A DNA stretch of 43,629 nucleotides from Clostridiales bacterium (GCA_029267755.1 JAJUHS010000003.1:1-43629); one strand, 5' to 3'; counted from the stretch's first letter, positions 1 through 10,977 are shown. Notes: generated from the letters alone by a model not told the origin. Translations and numbers: made by a program.

Positions 1-1
1 G

Positions 2-3000
2 TTGGGCGAGCAGAGCACAAGGAACCTTCGCGGCAGCAAGATGGAGGACGTTATTTTCGGCGGCACTCAGCGCCGAAGCCAGCTGGGCTTTGCCCAGGTT
101 TCGCTTATTCTTGACAATACCGACGGGCTGTTTGGCGTTGAAGGCCCGGAGGTAATGATTACGAGACGATATTACCGCAGCGGCGAAAGCGAATATTATA
201 TAAACAAGCAGTCCGTTCGTCTTAAGGATATTTATGAGCTTCTTATGGATACCGGCCTCGGCAAGGAAGGCTACTCGATAATAGGACAGGGCAGGATTGA
301 TGACATACTGTCGGAGAAAAGTACTGACAGGCGTGAGATATTCGAGGAAGCCGCCGGAATTTCGCGCTTTCGCCACCGCAAGGAGGAGGCCGAAAGAAAG
401 CTTCAGCGCACAGACGAGAATCTTCTTCGAATAAACGATAAGATTTCCGAGCTTGAAATTCAGATAGAGCCTCTTCGAAAGCAGGCGGAGACGGCAAAAA
501 AGTATATCGTCCTGCGTGATGAGCTGCGCGTTATCGAGGTTTCGGTGTGGCTTGATACCCTCGAAAGGCTGAAGCAGTCCACCACGAAGCTTGAAAACGA
601 TTTTGCCGCGGCCAGGGAACAGCTTGACAGCGAGCATAAGAGAATGGAAGCTCTTTACGCCGATGCGGAACGCTATACGGAGCTGATGCGCGAAAAGGAC
701 GTAGAAGCGGAAGCATTGAGAGAGAAGATATCCGGACTCGAATCGGCCTCGGCAGAGCTTGATAGCGCCCTCGCGGTGCTTAACGCAAATCTTACGAACA
801 ACTTCGAAAGAATCGGTAGGATAGAGTCCGAGCTTTCAGAGCAGGAGGACAGGGCCTCCGCGCTTTCGAAACAGATTGAGCAGAGACGAATCAGAATAGC
901 AGAAATAGAGGCGGAGAAGGATAAAATTTCTTCCGAGATGCTGTCAGTTACTGCTGAAACCGAGAAAATGAACGCCTCTGCGGGGGAAATCACCTCGCGT
1001 ATGAGCGAATTGATGCGCAATGCAGAGTCGGAAGCTTCGTTGGCGGGAGAGGCGAAGGAAAGGCTATCGGCTCTCGCTTCGGGCATGCAGGAGCTTTGCG
1101 ACCGCGAAAATTCTCTTTCAGTAGAGCTTAATTCGGCGATGCAGCGCATAGAAGCGGAGAAGGCCGAAGCGGCTTCGCGTGAGAAATCGCTTCAGGCCGA
1201 GAGGGAGGAAGCGGTTTCGATATCTAACATAATAAACGGTCACTCGCTGCGCCGGCAGTCGCGGCAAAAAAAATCCGAAGACCTCTCCGATAAGCGGAAC
1301 CGTATTATAATGGAGCAAAACGCGCTTCGCTCGCGCATTTCGATGCTGAAGGAAATGGAAAAGGAGTTTGAAGGCTACTCCAAATCTGTCAAAATAGTCA
1401 TGCAGGAAAGCGACAGGGGCACACTTAAGAATATACATGGTCCGATAGCCAACCTTGTTAAGACTGCGGACAGATATGCCCTCGCGATCGAAACCGCGCT
1501 TGGCGCTTCTATGCAGAGCATTATCGTCGACCGCGAGGAGGACGCAAAAGCCGCTGTCATGCTACTGAAGCGCAGGGACGGAGGCAGAGCCACCTTCATG
1601 CCTGTTTCCTCGATTCGCGGAAGCCTGCTAAGGGAGCAGGGACTGGAAAACGAGGACGGCTTTGAGGGGCTGGCCGTAAACCTCGTCGGCTTCAATAAGA
1701 GGTACGAGCAGATTTTTATGAACCTTCTAGGACGCACCGCTGTTGTCGAAGATATGGACTGCGCAATCGCAATAGCGAGGAAGTATTCGAACCGGTTCCG
1801 AATTGTCACGCTCGACGGACAGGTCGTAAATGCGGGCGGTTCCATTACCGGCGGCAGCGCATCGAAAAATGCCGGAATTCTTTCAAGGTCGAACGAGATT
1901 GTTCGTCTTTCCGAAGAAGAGAAAAAACTTACCCGGGAGTTGTCCGCAGTCGAAGCGGAGTATAACGAGGCGCAGAGGGAGCTTAGTGCCGTAACTTACG
2001 AGCTTGAGCAGGCCGAGGCCGAAAGACGGCGCTTTGAGGATAACATTCTTAAGATGGAGTCCGAGCTTTCGCAGCACAGGCTGCTTATTTCCGCATTGGA
2101 GGACAACTGTGCAACCATAAAATTAAGCATTGAAAATATTTCTGAAAGAATAGCAAAAAGCGAAATTGATATTACTCAGACCCGCGCCTCCATTGCCGAG
2201 CATGAAAGGCGGGCTTCCGAATACAGGGCGCAGGCAGACAAGCTTACCGAGGGCCGAGAGGAGCTTGCCGCCCTTGCCACAGCGCTTTCGGACAAGCTGT
2301 CCGGGCTTAGAACAAAGCTTGCTACACTCGAAGCGGAGCGCAGCGCGACGGATACCGCAGTTTCAGAGCTTGATCTCCTTAACAAGAACATAATCGGCGA
2401 CAGGGAACAGCGCTTAAGCGCGATTGACGAGCTTAAGTCCCAAAGCGAGCTCATAGTCGCGCAAACAAAGGAGCGCGAGGCTAAGCTTGCCGAAGTAAGA
2501 AACAAAATTGCCGAGAATAAAAACAGACTTTCGGAAACAATAAATCAAAAATTGAGCCTGGAGGCTGAACGCACAAAGGCGGAGAAGGAAAGCCAGGAAA
2601 AGAACAGGCTGATTTTAGACCTCGAAAAGGAATTCTCACGTCTAGAGCAGAAGAAGCTTGCCGCGGACATGGAGGAAAAGCAAATTGTTGACAGGCTTTG
2701 GGACACTTACGGTCTCAGCCGAACCTCAGCCGAGTCGATAAGAACCGAGCTTGAAAGCATTCAGAAGGCCCAGCGCCGCATCGCGGAGCTTAAACGCGAT
2801 ATAAGTTCGCTCGGAACCCCGAATCTAGGCGCTGTCGAAGAATATGAGCGGGTGGGCGAGCGTTACGAGTACCTCGTTTCCCAGCGGAACGACGTTCAGA
2901 GCGCAAAATCGGAAATCGAGCGCATAATAAGGAACATTACCTCCGAAATGAAGAGCATTTTCGCAAGAGAGTTCGAAGCTATCAACGAGCGCTTTAAGGA

Positions 3001-3430
3001 AACATTTGCGGAGCTATTCGGAGGCGGAAAGGCCTCTCTCGAGCTTGAAGACGAGGAGGATATCCTTAACTGCGGTATAGAAATCAGGGTGCAGCCGCCC
3101 GGAAAGTCGCTCAGGTCGCTAACTCTTTTGTCTGGAGGGGAGAAGGCCTTTGTTGCCATTGCGCTGTACTTCGCGATACTTAAGGTGCGGCCTACGCCAT
3201 TTTGCGTAATGGATGAGATTGAGGCCGCGCTGGATGACGCGAATGTTTCGCGCTTCGCGGAATATATGCGGAGAATGTCCGATAAGACTCAGTTCATCGT
3301 AATTACCCACAGACGCGGCACAATGGAGGAGGCGGACGTACTTTACGGCGTCACCATGCAGGAGCAGGGTGTATCGAAGATACTCAGCGTAAACCTTGAG
3401 GAAGCGGAAAAGGAAATACTGACGGCTTAG
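2..3430 (+). CDS. smc: Chromosome segregation ATPase SMC, 5'-truncated by the window edge
   Basis: Begins at LGEQSTRNLRGSKMEDVIFGGTQRR (just after Walker A of SMC); long coiled coil; hinge-like GPIANLVKTADRYALAIETALGASMQSIIV; C-terminal LTLLSGGEKAFVAIALYFAIL and CVMDEIEAALDDANVSRF. Confidence 0.97.
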   Translation: MGEQSTRNLRGSKMEDVIFGGTQRRSQLGFAQVSLILDNTDGLFGVEGPEVMITRRYYRSGESEYYINKQSVRLKDIYELLMDTGLGKEGYSIIGQGRIDDILSEKSTDRREIFEEAAGISRFRHRKEEAERKLQRTDENLLRINDKISELEIQIEPLRKQAETAKKYIVLRDELRVIEVSVWLDTLERLKQSTTKLENDFAAAREQLDSEHKRMEALYADAERYTELMREKDVEAEALREKISGLESASAELDSALAVLNANLTNNFERIGRIESELSEQEDRASALSKQIEQRRIRIAEIEAEKDKISSEMLSVTAETEKMNASAGEITSRMSELMRNAESEASLAGEAKERLSALASGMQELCDRENSLSVELNSAMQRIEAEKAEAASREKSLQAEREEAVSISNIINGHSLRRQSRQKKSEDLSDKRNRIIMEQNALRSRISMLKEMEKEFEGYSKSVKIVMQESDRGTLKNIHGPIANLVKTADRYALAIETALGASMQSIIVDREEDAKAAVMLLKRRDGGRATFMPVSSIRGSLLREQGLENEDGFEGLAVNLVGFNKRYEQIFMNLLGRTAVVEDMDCAIAIARKYSNRFRIVTLDGQVVNAGGSITGGSASKNAGILSRSNEIVRLSEEEKKLTRELSAVEAEYNEAQRELSAVTYELEQAEAERRRFEDNILKMESELSQHRLLISALEDNCATIKLSIENISERIAKSEIDITQTRASIAEHERRASEYRAQADKLTEGREELAALATALSDKLSGLRTKLATLEAERSATDTAVSELDLLNKNIIGDREQRLSAIDELKSQSELIVAQTKEREAKLAEVRNKIAENKNRLSETINQKLSLEAERTKAEKESQEKNRLILDLEKEFSRLEQKKLAADMEEKQIVDRLWDTYGLSRTSAESIRTELESIQKAQRRIAELKRDISSLGTPNLGAVEEYERVGERYEYLVSQRNDVQSAKSEIERIIRNITSEMKSIFAREFEAINERFKETFAELFGGGKASLELEDEEDILNCGIEIRVQPPGKSLRSLTLLSGGEKAFVAIALYFAILKVRPTPFCVMDEIEAALDDANVSRFAEYMRRMSDKTQFIVITHRRGTMEEADVLYGVTMQEQGVSKILSVNLEEAEKEILTA

Positions 3431-3440
3431 GAGAAGAAGC

Positions 3441-4349
3441 ATGGCTTTTTTTGATAAAATAAAAGAGGGACTGGCAAAGACAAGGAAAAACATTTCCGTG
3501 CAGCTGCAGGGAATGTTTGACTCTTTTACCGGTGCAAACGAAGAATTTTTTGAGGAGCTTGAGGAAACGCTTATACTTGCGGACCTGGGGGCTGAACTTG
3601 CGGTACGCTCGGTGGAAAGACTGCGCGAGATCACTAAGCAGCGGGGACTTCACGGTGCGGAAGAGCTTCGCGACGCACTCTCAGAAATACTGCTGGATGT
3701 GCTGAAAGTTGAGGACGAGGGAATCAAACTCCGGACCAGGCCTTCGGTAATTCTGATGATAGGCGTAAACGGAGTCGGAAAGACAACCACAATAGGAAAG
3801 CTTGCGACACGCTATATTAAGGAAGGAAAACGCGTGCTTCTCTGCGCCGGGGATACCTTCCGCGCGGCGGCGGCCGAACAGCTTGCCGTGTGGGCCGATA
3901 GGTCGGGCGCAGATATCGTGCGGCAGTCCGAGGGCTCGGATCCGGCGTCCGTCGTATTCGATGCGATAAATGCCGCCAAGGCGAGAGGCACGGATATCGT
4001 AATCTGCGATACCGCCGGAAGGCTCCACAACAAGCAGAATCTTATGAACGAGCTTAGTAAGATAAGCAGGATTATAAGCCGGGAGCTTCCCGACTGCGAC
4101 CGGGAGACCCTGCTGGTGCTTGATGCGACAACTGGGCAAAACGGACTCATACAGGCTAAGCAGTTCAGGGAAGCCGCAGGAGTTACGGGGCTTGTCCTCA
4201 CAAAGCTGGACGGTACCGCAAGAGGCGGCATAGTGTTCGCCATTGCCGACGAGCTTAACCTGCCGGTAAGGTATGTGGGAGTGGGCGAGCAGGCGGACGA
4301 TCTTATTGATTTTAATCCGAACGAGTTCGTAAATGCGCTTTTGAGGTGA
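3441..4349 (+). CDS. ftsY: Signal recognition particle receptor FtsY
   Basis: GVNGVGKTTTIGKLA, GDTFRAAAAEQL, DTAGRLHNKQNLM, TKLDGTARGG; directly downstream of smc. Confidence 0.97.
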   Translation: MAFFDKIKEGLAKTRKNISVQLQGMFDSFTGANEEFFEELEETLILADLGAELAVRSVERLREITKQRGLHGAEELRDALSEILLDVLKVEDEGIKLRTRPSVILMIGVNGVGKTTTIGKLATRYIKEGKRVLLCAGDTFRAAAAEQLAVWADRSGADIVRQSEGSDPASVVFDAINAAKARGTDIVICDTAGRLHNKQNLMNELSKISRIISRELPDCDRETLLVLDATTGQNGLIQAKQFREAAGVTGLVLTKLDGTARGGIVFAIADELNLPVRYVGVGEQADDLIDFNPNEFVNALLR

Positions 4350-4351
4350 AT

Positions 4352-4945
4352 ATGAAGTTTGTATTGGCGAGCAACAATCCCAAAAAGCTTATAGAGCTTC
4401 GTGCGATTTTATCCGGCCTGGGCATCGACGTAATATCGCAAGACGAGGCCGGTGTGCAGATTGAAGTCGAGGAAACCGGATCTACGTTCGAGGAAAACGC
4501 GATCCTTAAGGCAGAGGCTGTAATGGGGGCAGCGGGAATTCCGGCTATTGCCGACGACTCAGGGCTTTGTGTCGACGCCCTTGGAGGGGCGCCGGGCATA
4601 TATTCCGCCCGATATGGAGGCAAAGGCTGCAAAAGCGATTTCGAGCGCTGCGAGTTTTTGCTCCGCAATATGCGGGGTGAGGAAAACCGCAAGGCCGAGT
4701 TTATCTCCACAATAGCCTGCATTTTTCCAGACGGCAGGACGATAACCGCAAGGGGAGCCTGCCGGGGAGAAATACTGAAAGCGCCGAGGGGATCAGGCGG
4801 TTTTGGATATGACCCGGTGTTTTTTTTGCCGGAGTTTGGAGTGACAATGGCCGAAATGCCGGCTGAGCTGAAAAATAAAATATCACACAGAGCCAGAGCA
4901 CTGCATGAATTCAGGGATAAACTGGGAAAAATAGACTTAAAATAA
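4352..4945 (+). CDS. rdgB: XTP/dITP diphosphatase (RdgB/HAM1 family)
   Basis: MKFVLASNNPKKLIELRAIL, IADDSGLCVDALGGAPGIYSARYGG, GSGGFGYDPVFFLPEFGVTMAEM. ATG at 4352 preferred over in-frame GTG at 4346. Confidence 0.93.
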   Translation: MKFVLASNNPKKLIELRAILSGLGIDVISQDEAGVQIEVEETGSTFEENAILKAEAVMGAAGIPAIADDSGLCVDALGGAPGIYSARYGGKGCKSDFERCEFLLRNMRGEENRKAEFISTIACIFPDGRTITARGACRGEILKAPRGSGGFGYDPVFFLPEFGVTMAEMPAELKNKISHRARALHEFRDKLGKIDLK

Positions 4946-4961
4946 AAGGAAGATTGCAAAC

Positions 4962-5255
4962 ATGCTTACAGGTAAACAGAGGGCCTATCTTCGCTCACTT
5001 GCGAACAAGGAGGATACGATAGTCCATATCGGCAAGGGCGGGATAACCGACAATATCGTAAAGCAGGCAGAGGACGCGCTCAAAGCCCGTGAGCTTATAA
5101 AGTGCCGCGTGCTTGAGAATTCGCTTTTGTCCGCAAGGGAGGCCTGCGACGAAATGGCGGCGCGTACATCTTCCGAGCCAGTGCAGGTGATAGGTACAAG
5201 GTTCGTTTTGTATAAGAGAAATCCCGAAAAGCCGATGATAGAGATTAAAGTATAA
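4962..5255 (+). CDS. yhbY: YhbY-family (CRM domain) RNA-binding protein
   Basis: MLTGKQRAYLRSLANKEDTIVHIGKGGITDNIVKQAEDAL...LIKCRVLEN; 97 aa. Confidence 0.92.
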   Translation: MLTGKQRAYLRSLANKEDTIVHIGKGGITDNIVKQAEDALKARELIKCRVLENSLLSAREACDEMAARTSSEPVQVIGTRFVLYKRNPEKPMIEIKV

Positions 5256-5325
5256 TATTTTGCGCTCCGGGTCGGCATTTCTGCCGGCCGCAGTATTTTG
5301 ATAAAGATATGGCGGGGGTTTTGGT

Positions 5326-6510
5326 ATGGATGTTTCGGATACGGAGAAGATCGGAATCTTGGGGGGGACTTTCAATCCCGTCCATATCGGGCATATCGGT
5401 GCGTCAAAGCTTGCGGCTGAGCGTCTGGGCCTGAAAAAGCTTATTTTTATTCCCAACTTGACCCCTCCGCACAAGGAGCTGCCGGAAGAAACGGCGCCCG
5501 CCGAGATGCGCCTTGAAATGCTGAGGCTTGCCGTCGGGGATATGGAGGAAGCCGAGGTTTCCGATATCGAAATAAAGCGCGGCGGCGTCAGCTATACGGC
5601 GGATACGGTAGAGCTTCTAAAAAAGCGATATCCTGATGCGGAATTCTGGCTTCTTCTCGGCAACGATATGCTTTCGTCCTTTGAACAATGGTACAGATTT
5701 GAGTGGCTTTGCGAAAACGTATCCTTATGTGCCCTCTCAAGGTACAATGACGGCGGAGAACAGAAAGCGGCTGCGGACAGGCTCCGGGAAAAATACGGAG
5801 CAAGAATTGAGTTTGCCGGAAACGATACCACCGAGATATCATCGACCGATATCCGTGAAATGCTGAAAAAACGCGGCGGACGCAGGTTCCTTATGCCCGG
5901 TGTTTATGATTATATAGTAAAAAACAGGCTGTACGGCGTTAAGCCTGAATTTGACTGGCTGCGCGCAAAAGCTATGGAAATGCTTGAGCCAAAGCGCATT
6001 TCCCATGTAATGGGCTGCGAAAGCGAGGCCGTAGCCTTGGCTGAGCGCTGGCATGCCGACAAGGATGACGCGAGATGCGCCGCCATTTTACACGACATAA
6101 CGAAGAAGCTGGACTTAAATGAGCAGTTGATAATATGCCGCAAGTATGGTATTATGACAGATGCTGTCGAAATGCGGGAGGTAAAGCTGCTCCATTCAAA
6201 GACAGGAGCCGCGCTGGCGGGCGATATTTTCGGAATGCCTGAGGCAGTATGCGACGCGATAAGGTGGCATACAACGGGCAAGGCAGACATGTCGCTTCTG
6301 GAAAAGATTATATACTTGGCCGATTACATAGAGCCGGGCAGGGAATTCGACGGCGTGGGCGCCTTGAGGGAGCTCGCGTACCGTGATTTGGATGCCGCTA
6401 TGCTTTTGGGGCTTGAAATGAGCGAGGCCGAGATAAGGGAGCGCGGAAAAGCAGTCCATCGCAATACGTTATCGGCAATAGAGTACCTTAAAAGGAGCAT
6501 AAAGGCATAA
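5326..6510 (+). CDS. nadD: Fusion of nicotinate-nucleotide adenylyltransferase (NadD) and YqeK-type HD hydrolase
   Basis: N-terminus GILGGTFNPVHIGHIGASKLAAERL and ISSTDIREML (NadD); C-terminus RISHVMGCESEAVALAERW...AAILHDITKKL...LHSKTGAALA...DAIRWHTTGKADMSLLEKIIYLADYIEPGR (YqeK HD). One continuous 394-aa frame. Confidence 0.92.
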   Translation: MDVSDTEKIGILGGTFNPVHIGHIGASKLAAERLGLKKLIFIPNLTPPHKELPEETAPAEMRLEMLRLAVGDMEEAEVSDIEIKRGGVSYTADTVELLKKRYPDAEFWLLLGNDMLSSFEQWYRFEWLCENVSLCALSRYNDGGEQKAAADRLREKYGARIEFAGNDTTEISSTDIREMLKKRGGRRFLMPGVYDYIVKNRLYGVKPEFDWLRAKAMEMLEPKRISHVMGCESEAVALAERWHADKDDARCAAILHDITKKLDLNEQLIICRKYGIMTDAVEMREVKLLHSKTGAALAGDIFGMPEAVCDAIRWHTTGKADMSLLEKIIYLADYIEPGREFDGVGALRELAYRDLDAAMLLGLEMSEAEIRERGKAVHRNTLSAIEYLKRSIKA

Positions 6511-7676
6511 TGAAGCTTTATGGCAATAGCCGCGGTAAAAAGAACCCGAACAGATATAACGATGATTCATTCGATGAATATAGACCAGGAAGAACTCCGG
6601 AAGAGCGCGCCGAAATCGAAAGAATGATAGCTAGGTATCAGAAGATAAAACGGCGCAGGAGAATCATAACATTAAGCGTGATATTAATTCTGGCTGCGGC
6701 CGGCTTTATTCTATGGAAGAGCTTCATACGTCCGCCGGAAATTCCGGACCCCACTCCCGAGCCTACCGCGTCCGAAAACATTGCCCCGGGCACTACGCTT
6801 AAAACGGCCTACACAAGAAAGCAGGGCGTATATACCTTCGCTCTTTTAGGAAAGGACGTTGAGGCGGGGCTGACCGACACTATTATGGTCGGTACTTTCG
6901 ACACGGAAAACAGGATACTGAATATAGTGAATATTCCGAGAGACACTCTTTTAAACGTGAAGCGCGAATATAAAAAGGCAAACGGCATGTATTCTCACAA
7001 CGGCAACGATATGGAAAAGGTAAAGGCAGAGCTTAAGGATCTGCTGGGCTATAACATAGACAGCTATATCATTGTCGATATAAAGGCGTTTGAAAAGGTT
7101 GTGGATACAATCGGCGGCGTTGATTTTGACGTGCCGGTCAACATGGATTACGACGACGAAATTCAAAACTTCAGCGTGCACCTTAACGCAGGTTACCAGC
7201 ACCTCGACGGTGAGAAGGCCCTTGGCGTTGTCCGCTTCAGGCAGAATAACGCGGATTCGCCCTACGGAATCGCATATCCTCAGGCGGACATAGACCGCAT
7301 CGCCACTCAGCAGGCCTTCATGAAAGCAGTCGTCAAAAAGTGTTTGTCTATCGGAAACGCCACAAAGGTAAACGAATTTGCGCAGATATTCAAGGAATAT
7401 GTAATAACCGATTTGACGGTCGGAAATATGGCATGGTACGGCCTGCAGTTCTTGAACCTTAAGGCCGAGGATATTAATTTTATGACCATGCCGGAAAAAT
7501 ACGACGATTTCGCAATGGGCATAAACTGCTGCATAATAGAGCTTGACGCATGGCTAGATATGATAAATGCAAACCTTAATCCTTTTAAAGAAAAAATCAA
7601 AACGGAGTCGCTTAACGTGCTGACCCGTAATTCAAAGGGCGTCCTGTATTCGACAAGCGGAAAAATATACGAATAG
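6510..7676 (+). CDS. LytR-CpsA-Psr (LCP) family protein
   Basis: N-terminal TM helix, then FALLGKDVEAGLTDTIMVGTFDTENRILNIVNIPRDTLLNV and GYNIDSYIIVDIKAFEKVVDTIGGVDFDVP; start overlaps the nadD-yqeK stop. Confidence 0.93.
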   Translation: MKLYGNSRGKKNPNRYNDDSFDEYRPGRTPEERAEIERMIARYQKIKRRRRIITLSVILILAAAGFILWKSFIRPPEIPDPTPEPTASENIAPGTTLKTAYTRKQGVYTFALLGKDVEAGLTDTIMVGTFDTENRILNIVNIPRDTLLNVKREYKKANGMYSHNGNDMEKVKAELKDLLGYNIDSYIIVDIKAFEKVVDTIGGVDFDVPVNMDYDDEIQNFSVHLNAGYQHLDGEKALGVVRFRQNNADSPYGIAYPQADIDRIATQQAFMKAVVKKCLSIGNATKVNEFAQIFKEYVITDLTVGNMAWYGLQFLNLKAEDINFMTMPEKYDDFAMGINCCIIELDAWLDMINANLNPFKEKIKTESLNVLTRNSKGVLYSTSGKIYE

Positions 7677-7700
7677 CAGCTTAGGAGGAAATTTAGGCTT

Positions 7701-8060
7701 ATGATGACTCCCGCGGAAGTAATGAAACTTATCGTAAAAACACTCGACTCGAAAAAGGCGGCCGACATTAAGGTGCTCAAGACCGAAAAGGTTACGATTC
7801 TCGCGGATTATTTTGTAATTTGCACCGCGACATCCTCCACGCACGTCAAAACCCTGTCGGAAGAAACTGACAAGATCCTCAGCGAGAACGGCGAGGCGCC
7901 GCTTCGAACCGAGGGATACCGCGGGGGCGGCTGGGTACTTGTCGATTTTGGCTGCGTTATAGTTCATATTTTCACTGACGAGGTTCGCAAGTTCTACGCT
8001 CTCGAGCGGCTGTGGGGCGATGCCGAGCCCGTGGATATATCCGGTTTTCTTACCGAATAA
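7701..8060 (+). CDS. rsfS: Ribosome silencing factor RsfS
   Basis: [44 protein letters not shown]...[39 protein letters not shown] upstream of ATG. Confidence 0.95.
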   Translation: MMTPAEVMKLIVKTLDSKKAADIKVLKTEKVTILADYFVICTATSSTHVKTLSEETDKILSENGEAPLRTEGYRGGGWVLVDFGCVIVHIFTDEVRKFYALERLWGDAEPVDISGFLTE

Positions 8061-8118
8061 GCGAAAGGCGGCAGCCTTAAATATACAGCACGATTCCACT
8101 GAAAGAGAAGTGTTTGAG

Positions 8119-10539
8119 ATGAAATATGATTTTACGGCCATAGAAAAAAAGTGGCAGGGAATTTGGGAAGAAAGAAAATGCTATGCCGCCCAAAACGGCT
8201 CGGACAAACCGAAGTTTTACGGACTGATCGAGTTTCCGTATCCCTCGGGGGAGGGCCTGCACGTCGGACACCCGCGCCCGTATACCGCAATGGATATTGT
8301 GGCGAGAAAGAGGCGCATGCAGGGATACAACGTGCTTTTCCCAATAGGCTACGACGCATTCGGACTCCCTACCGAAAATTATGCGATTAAACATAAGATG
8401 CACCCGCGCGAAGTTACGAAGCGCAACATCGCGCGATTTACACAGCAGCTTAAGATGCTAGGATACAGCTTTGACTGGGACCGCGTCGTCGATACTACTG
8501 ATCCTGAGTACTATAAATGGACTCAGTGGATATTCCTTAAGCTTTTCGAAAACGGGCTCGCGTACAAGACAAAGATGCCGGTCAACTGGTGTACCTCCTG
8601 CAAGTGTGTGCTTGCTAACGAGGAAGTCGTGAACGGAGTATGCGAACGCTGCGGAAGCGATGTCGTACGCAAGGAGAAAAGCCAGTGGATGCTGAAGATT
8701 ACGGCCTATGCCGAGAGACTTATAAACGATCTTGACGGTCTTGATTATATCGAGAGAGTAAAGACGCAGCAGAGGAACTGGATCGGCCGCTCAACCGGCG
8801 CGGAGGTCGATTTCGCGACTACGGCGGGGGATACTCTGCGCGTATTTACGACTCGTCCCGACACGCTGTTCGGCGCGACATATATGGTTATGTCTCCCGA
8901 GCATGAGCTGCTAAAAAAGTGGGAGAGTATTATATCAAACCGCGCCGAGGTTGCAGAATATCAGGAAGCAGCGGCCAGAAAGTCAGACTTTGAGCGTACC
9001 GAGATGGCCAAGGAAAAAACCGGAGTATGCCTTGAGGGCGTTCGAGCGATAAACCCTGTTACAGGCAACGAGATACCCATCTTTATTTCGGACTACGTTC
9101 TCGCGACCTACGGTACGGGTGCGATTATGGCGGTTCCAGGCCATGACGACAGGGACTGGGAGTTCGCAAAGAAGTTTTCTCTTCCGATAATCGAGGTGGT
9201 TAAGGGCGGAAACGTCGAGGAATGCGCCTTTACTGATTGTCAGACGGGAATTATGGTCAATTCCGGTTTTCTCAATGGCCTTTCAGTCGAGGATGCCAAG
9301 AAGAAAATCGTTGAATGGCTCAGCGAAAAGGGACTCGGCGTTCAGAAGGTTAACTATAAGCTCCGCGACTGGGTTTTCAGCCGCCAGCGTTACTGGGGAG
9401 AGCCCATCCCGCTCGTATACTGTGAAAAATGCGGCTGGGTACCGGTGCCTGAAAGCGAGCTTCCGGTTCTGCTGCCGGACGTCGAATCCTATGAGACTAC
9501 GGATACCGGTGAATCCCCGCTTTCTTTGATGGAGGACTGGGTCAGAACCGTGTGCCCGCACTGCGGAGGTCCCGCGAAGCGCGAAACCGACACCATGCCG
9601 CAGTGGGCAGGTTCTTCATGGTATTTCCTTCGCTATATGGATCCGCACAATAAGGAAGCTCTGGTAGGGAAGGACGCCATTAGCTACTGGAACAGGGTGG
9701 ACTGGTATAACGGCGGTATGGAGCATACGACTCTGCACCTGCTGTATTCCCGCTTCTGGCATAAGTTCCTTTACGACATCGGTGTCGTGCCCACATCGGA
9801 GCCATATGCAAAGCGCACCAGCCACGGAATGATACTCGGCGAGGGCGGAGAAAAAATGTCAAAGTCCAGGGGCAATGTCGTAAACCCGAATGATATTGTC
9901 GAGGAATTCGGAGCCGATACGCTTAGGTTGTATATCATGTTTATAGGCGACTTTGAGAAGGCAGCGCCGTGGTCATCCACGGCGGTGAAGGGCTGCAAGC
10001 GTTTCCTGGACCGTATTTGGAACCTTTGCGAAAAGGCCGTCTCCGACTCTGGCAAGGACTTTACGACGAAAAACGAGGCGCTTATCCACAATACGATAAA
10101 GAAGGTCGGCGACGATATAGAAAACGTCAAATTCAATACCGCCATCGCAAGCCTTATGACCATGGTAAACGAATTTTACGACAACGGCTGCAACAAGGCC
10201 GACCTGATGCTGCTTCTTAAGCTTCTTAGTCCCTTTGCGCCGCATATTGCCGAAGAGCTCTGGGAGATGCTCGGCGGAGAAGGTCTTTGCTGCGAGCAGC
10301 CTTGGCCTTCGTTCGACGAGAGCAAGATGGTTGAGTCGGAAAAGACACTTGCGGTACAGGTAAACGGGAAGCTGAAAACGACCGTCGTGGTACCTTCGGA
10401 TTCGGATGACAACGCAGTGCTCCAAAAGGTGCTTGCGGACGAGAAGATGAAGCGTATTCTTGAGAACATGGATATAGTAAAAACCATTGTGGTTAAGAAT
10501 AAATTGATAAATTTAATTGTAAAGCCGCAAAATTCTTGA
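8119..10539 (+). CDS. leuS: Leucyl-tRNA synthetase
   Basis: [38 protein letters not shown] (HIGH-type), editing domain, [12 protein letters not shown] (KMSKS). Track ORF opens at 8020; start reassigned to 8119. Confidence 0.97.
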   Translation: MKYDFTAIEKKWQGIWEERKCYAAQNGSDKPKFYGLIEFPYPSGEGLHVGHPRPYTAMDIVARKRRMQGYNVLFPIGYDAFGLPTENYAIKHKMHPREVTKRNIARFTQQLKMLGYSFDWDRVVDTTDPEYYKWTQWIFLKLFENGLAYKTKMPVNWCTSCKCVLANEEVVNGVCERCGSDVVRKEKSQWMLKITAYAERLINDLDGLDYIERVKTQQRNWIGRSTGAEVDFATTAGDTLRVFTTRPDTLFGATYMVMSPEHELLKKWESIISNRAEVAEYQEAAARKSDFERTEMAKEKTGVCLEGVRAINPVTGNEIPIFISDYVLATYGTGAIMAVPGHDDRDWEFAKKFSLPIIEVVKGGNVEECAFTDCQTGIMVNSGFLNGLSVEDAKKKIVEWLSEKGLGVQKVNYKLRDWVFSRQRYWGEPIPLVYCEKCGWVPVPESELPVLLPDVESYETTDTGESPLSLMEDWVRTVCPHCGGPAKRETDTMPQWAGSSWYFLRYMDPHNKEALVGKDAISYWNRVDWYNGGMEHTTLHLLYSRFWHKFLYDIGVVPTSEPYAKRTSHGMILGEGGEKMSKSRGNVVNPNDIVEEFGADTLRLYIMFIGDFEKAAPWSSTAVKGCKRFLDRIWNLCEKAVSDSGKDFTTKNEALIHNTIKKVGDDIENVKFNTAIASLMTMVNEFYDNGCNKADLMLLLKLLSPFAPHIAEELWEMLGGEGLCCEQPWPSFDESKMVESEKTLAVQVNGKLKTTVVVPSDSDDNAVLQKVLADEKMKRILENMDIVKTIVVKNKLINLIVKPQNS

Positions 10540-10564
10540 CAATAAGTATCATTTTATTTATAAT
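10536..10564 (+). promoter_or_regulatory. Sigma-A-type promoter for rpsU
   Basis: TTGACA (10536-10541), 17-nt spacer, TATAAT (10559-10564): exact consensus hexamers with optimal spacing. The -35 overlaps the leuS stop codon (10537-10539). Confidence 0.88.
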
Positions 10565-10595
10565 ACTGATGTGAAGCCATAACATGGCCCTTAAG

Positions 10596-10612
10596 ACGCT
10601 GATTTTCAGCGT
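10596..10612 (+). promoter_or_regulatory. Leader hairpin upstream of rpsU
   Basis: acgctga-ttt-tcagcgt, perfect 7-bp stem between the promoter and the rpsU Shine-Dalgarno. Confidence 0.45.
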
Positions 10613-10632
10613 GTTTGGAGGGAGGGAAGTTA

Positions 10633-10818
10633 ATGTCGGAAGTTCGTGTAAAGGATAATGAGTCGCTGGATAGCGCATTGAAGCGTTTTAAGCGCAGCTG
10701 TGCCAAAGCCGGGGTATTGTCTGATCTCAGAAAGAAGGAGTACTACCAGAGTCCCAGCGTAAAGCGCCGTAAGAAGTCAGAGGCGGCGAGAAAGAACAAG
10801 AATAAGAAATACTTTTAA
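10633..10818 (+). CDS. rpsU: 30S ribosomal protein bS21
   Basis: [64 protein letters not shown] at 10633 after GGAGGGAGGGAAG. Confidence 0.97.
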   Translation: MSEVRVKDNESLDSALKRFKRSCAKAGVLSDLRKKEYYQSPSVKRRKKSEAARKNKNKKYF

Positions 10819-10823
10819 AATTA

Positions 10824-10854
10824 ATTCGGGCTGTCCTTGACAGCCCGAATTTTT
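10824..10854 (+). terminator. Rho-independent terminator after rpsU
   Basis: attcgggctgtc-ctt-gacagcccgaat, 12-bp stem followed by a T run. Confidence 0.92.
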
Positions 10855-10977
10855 CCTGATTGTTGCGTTATGAGCCGTTGTGTGGTAGATTTTTATCGGG
10901 CGCTTAGCCTGCCCTGGGGCGGCAGCTCGGATTCTCCCATAAGCGGGAGACTTTATTTAGGTTCCATGGAGGACGAT

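Noticed and set aside
673-1149. Long antisense ORFs within smc (and similar antisense ORFs in leuS, ftsY, clp, thiolase and others)
   Set aside because: Ser/Arg/Leu-rich translations typical of shadow frames opposite well-supported genes; no ribosome-binding sites or motifs.
8061-8118. T-box riboswitch upstream of leuS
   Set aside because: Only 58 bp between rsfS and leuS, with no T-box sequence or antiterminator; leuS is probably co-transcribed.
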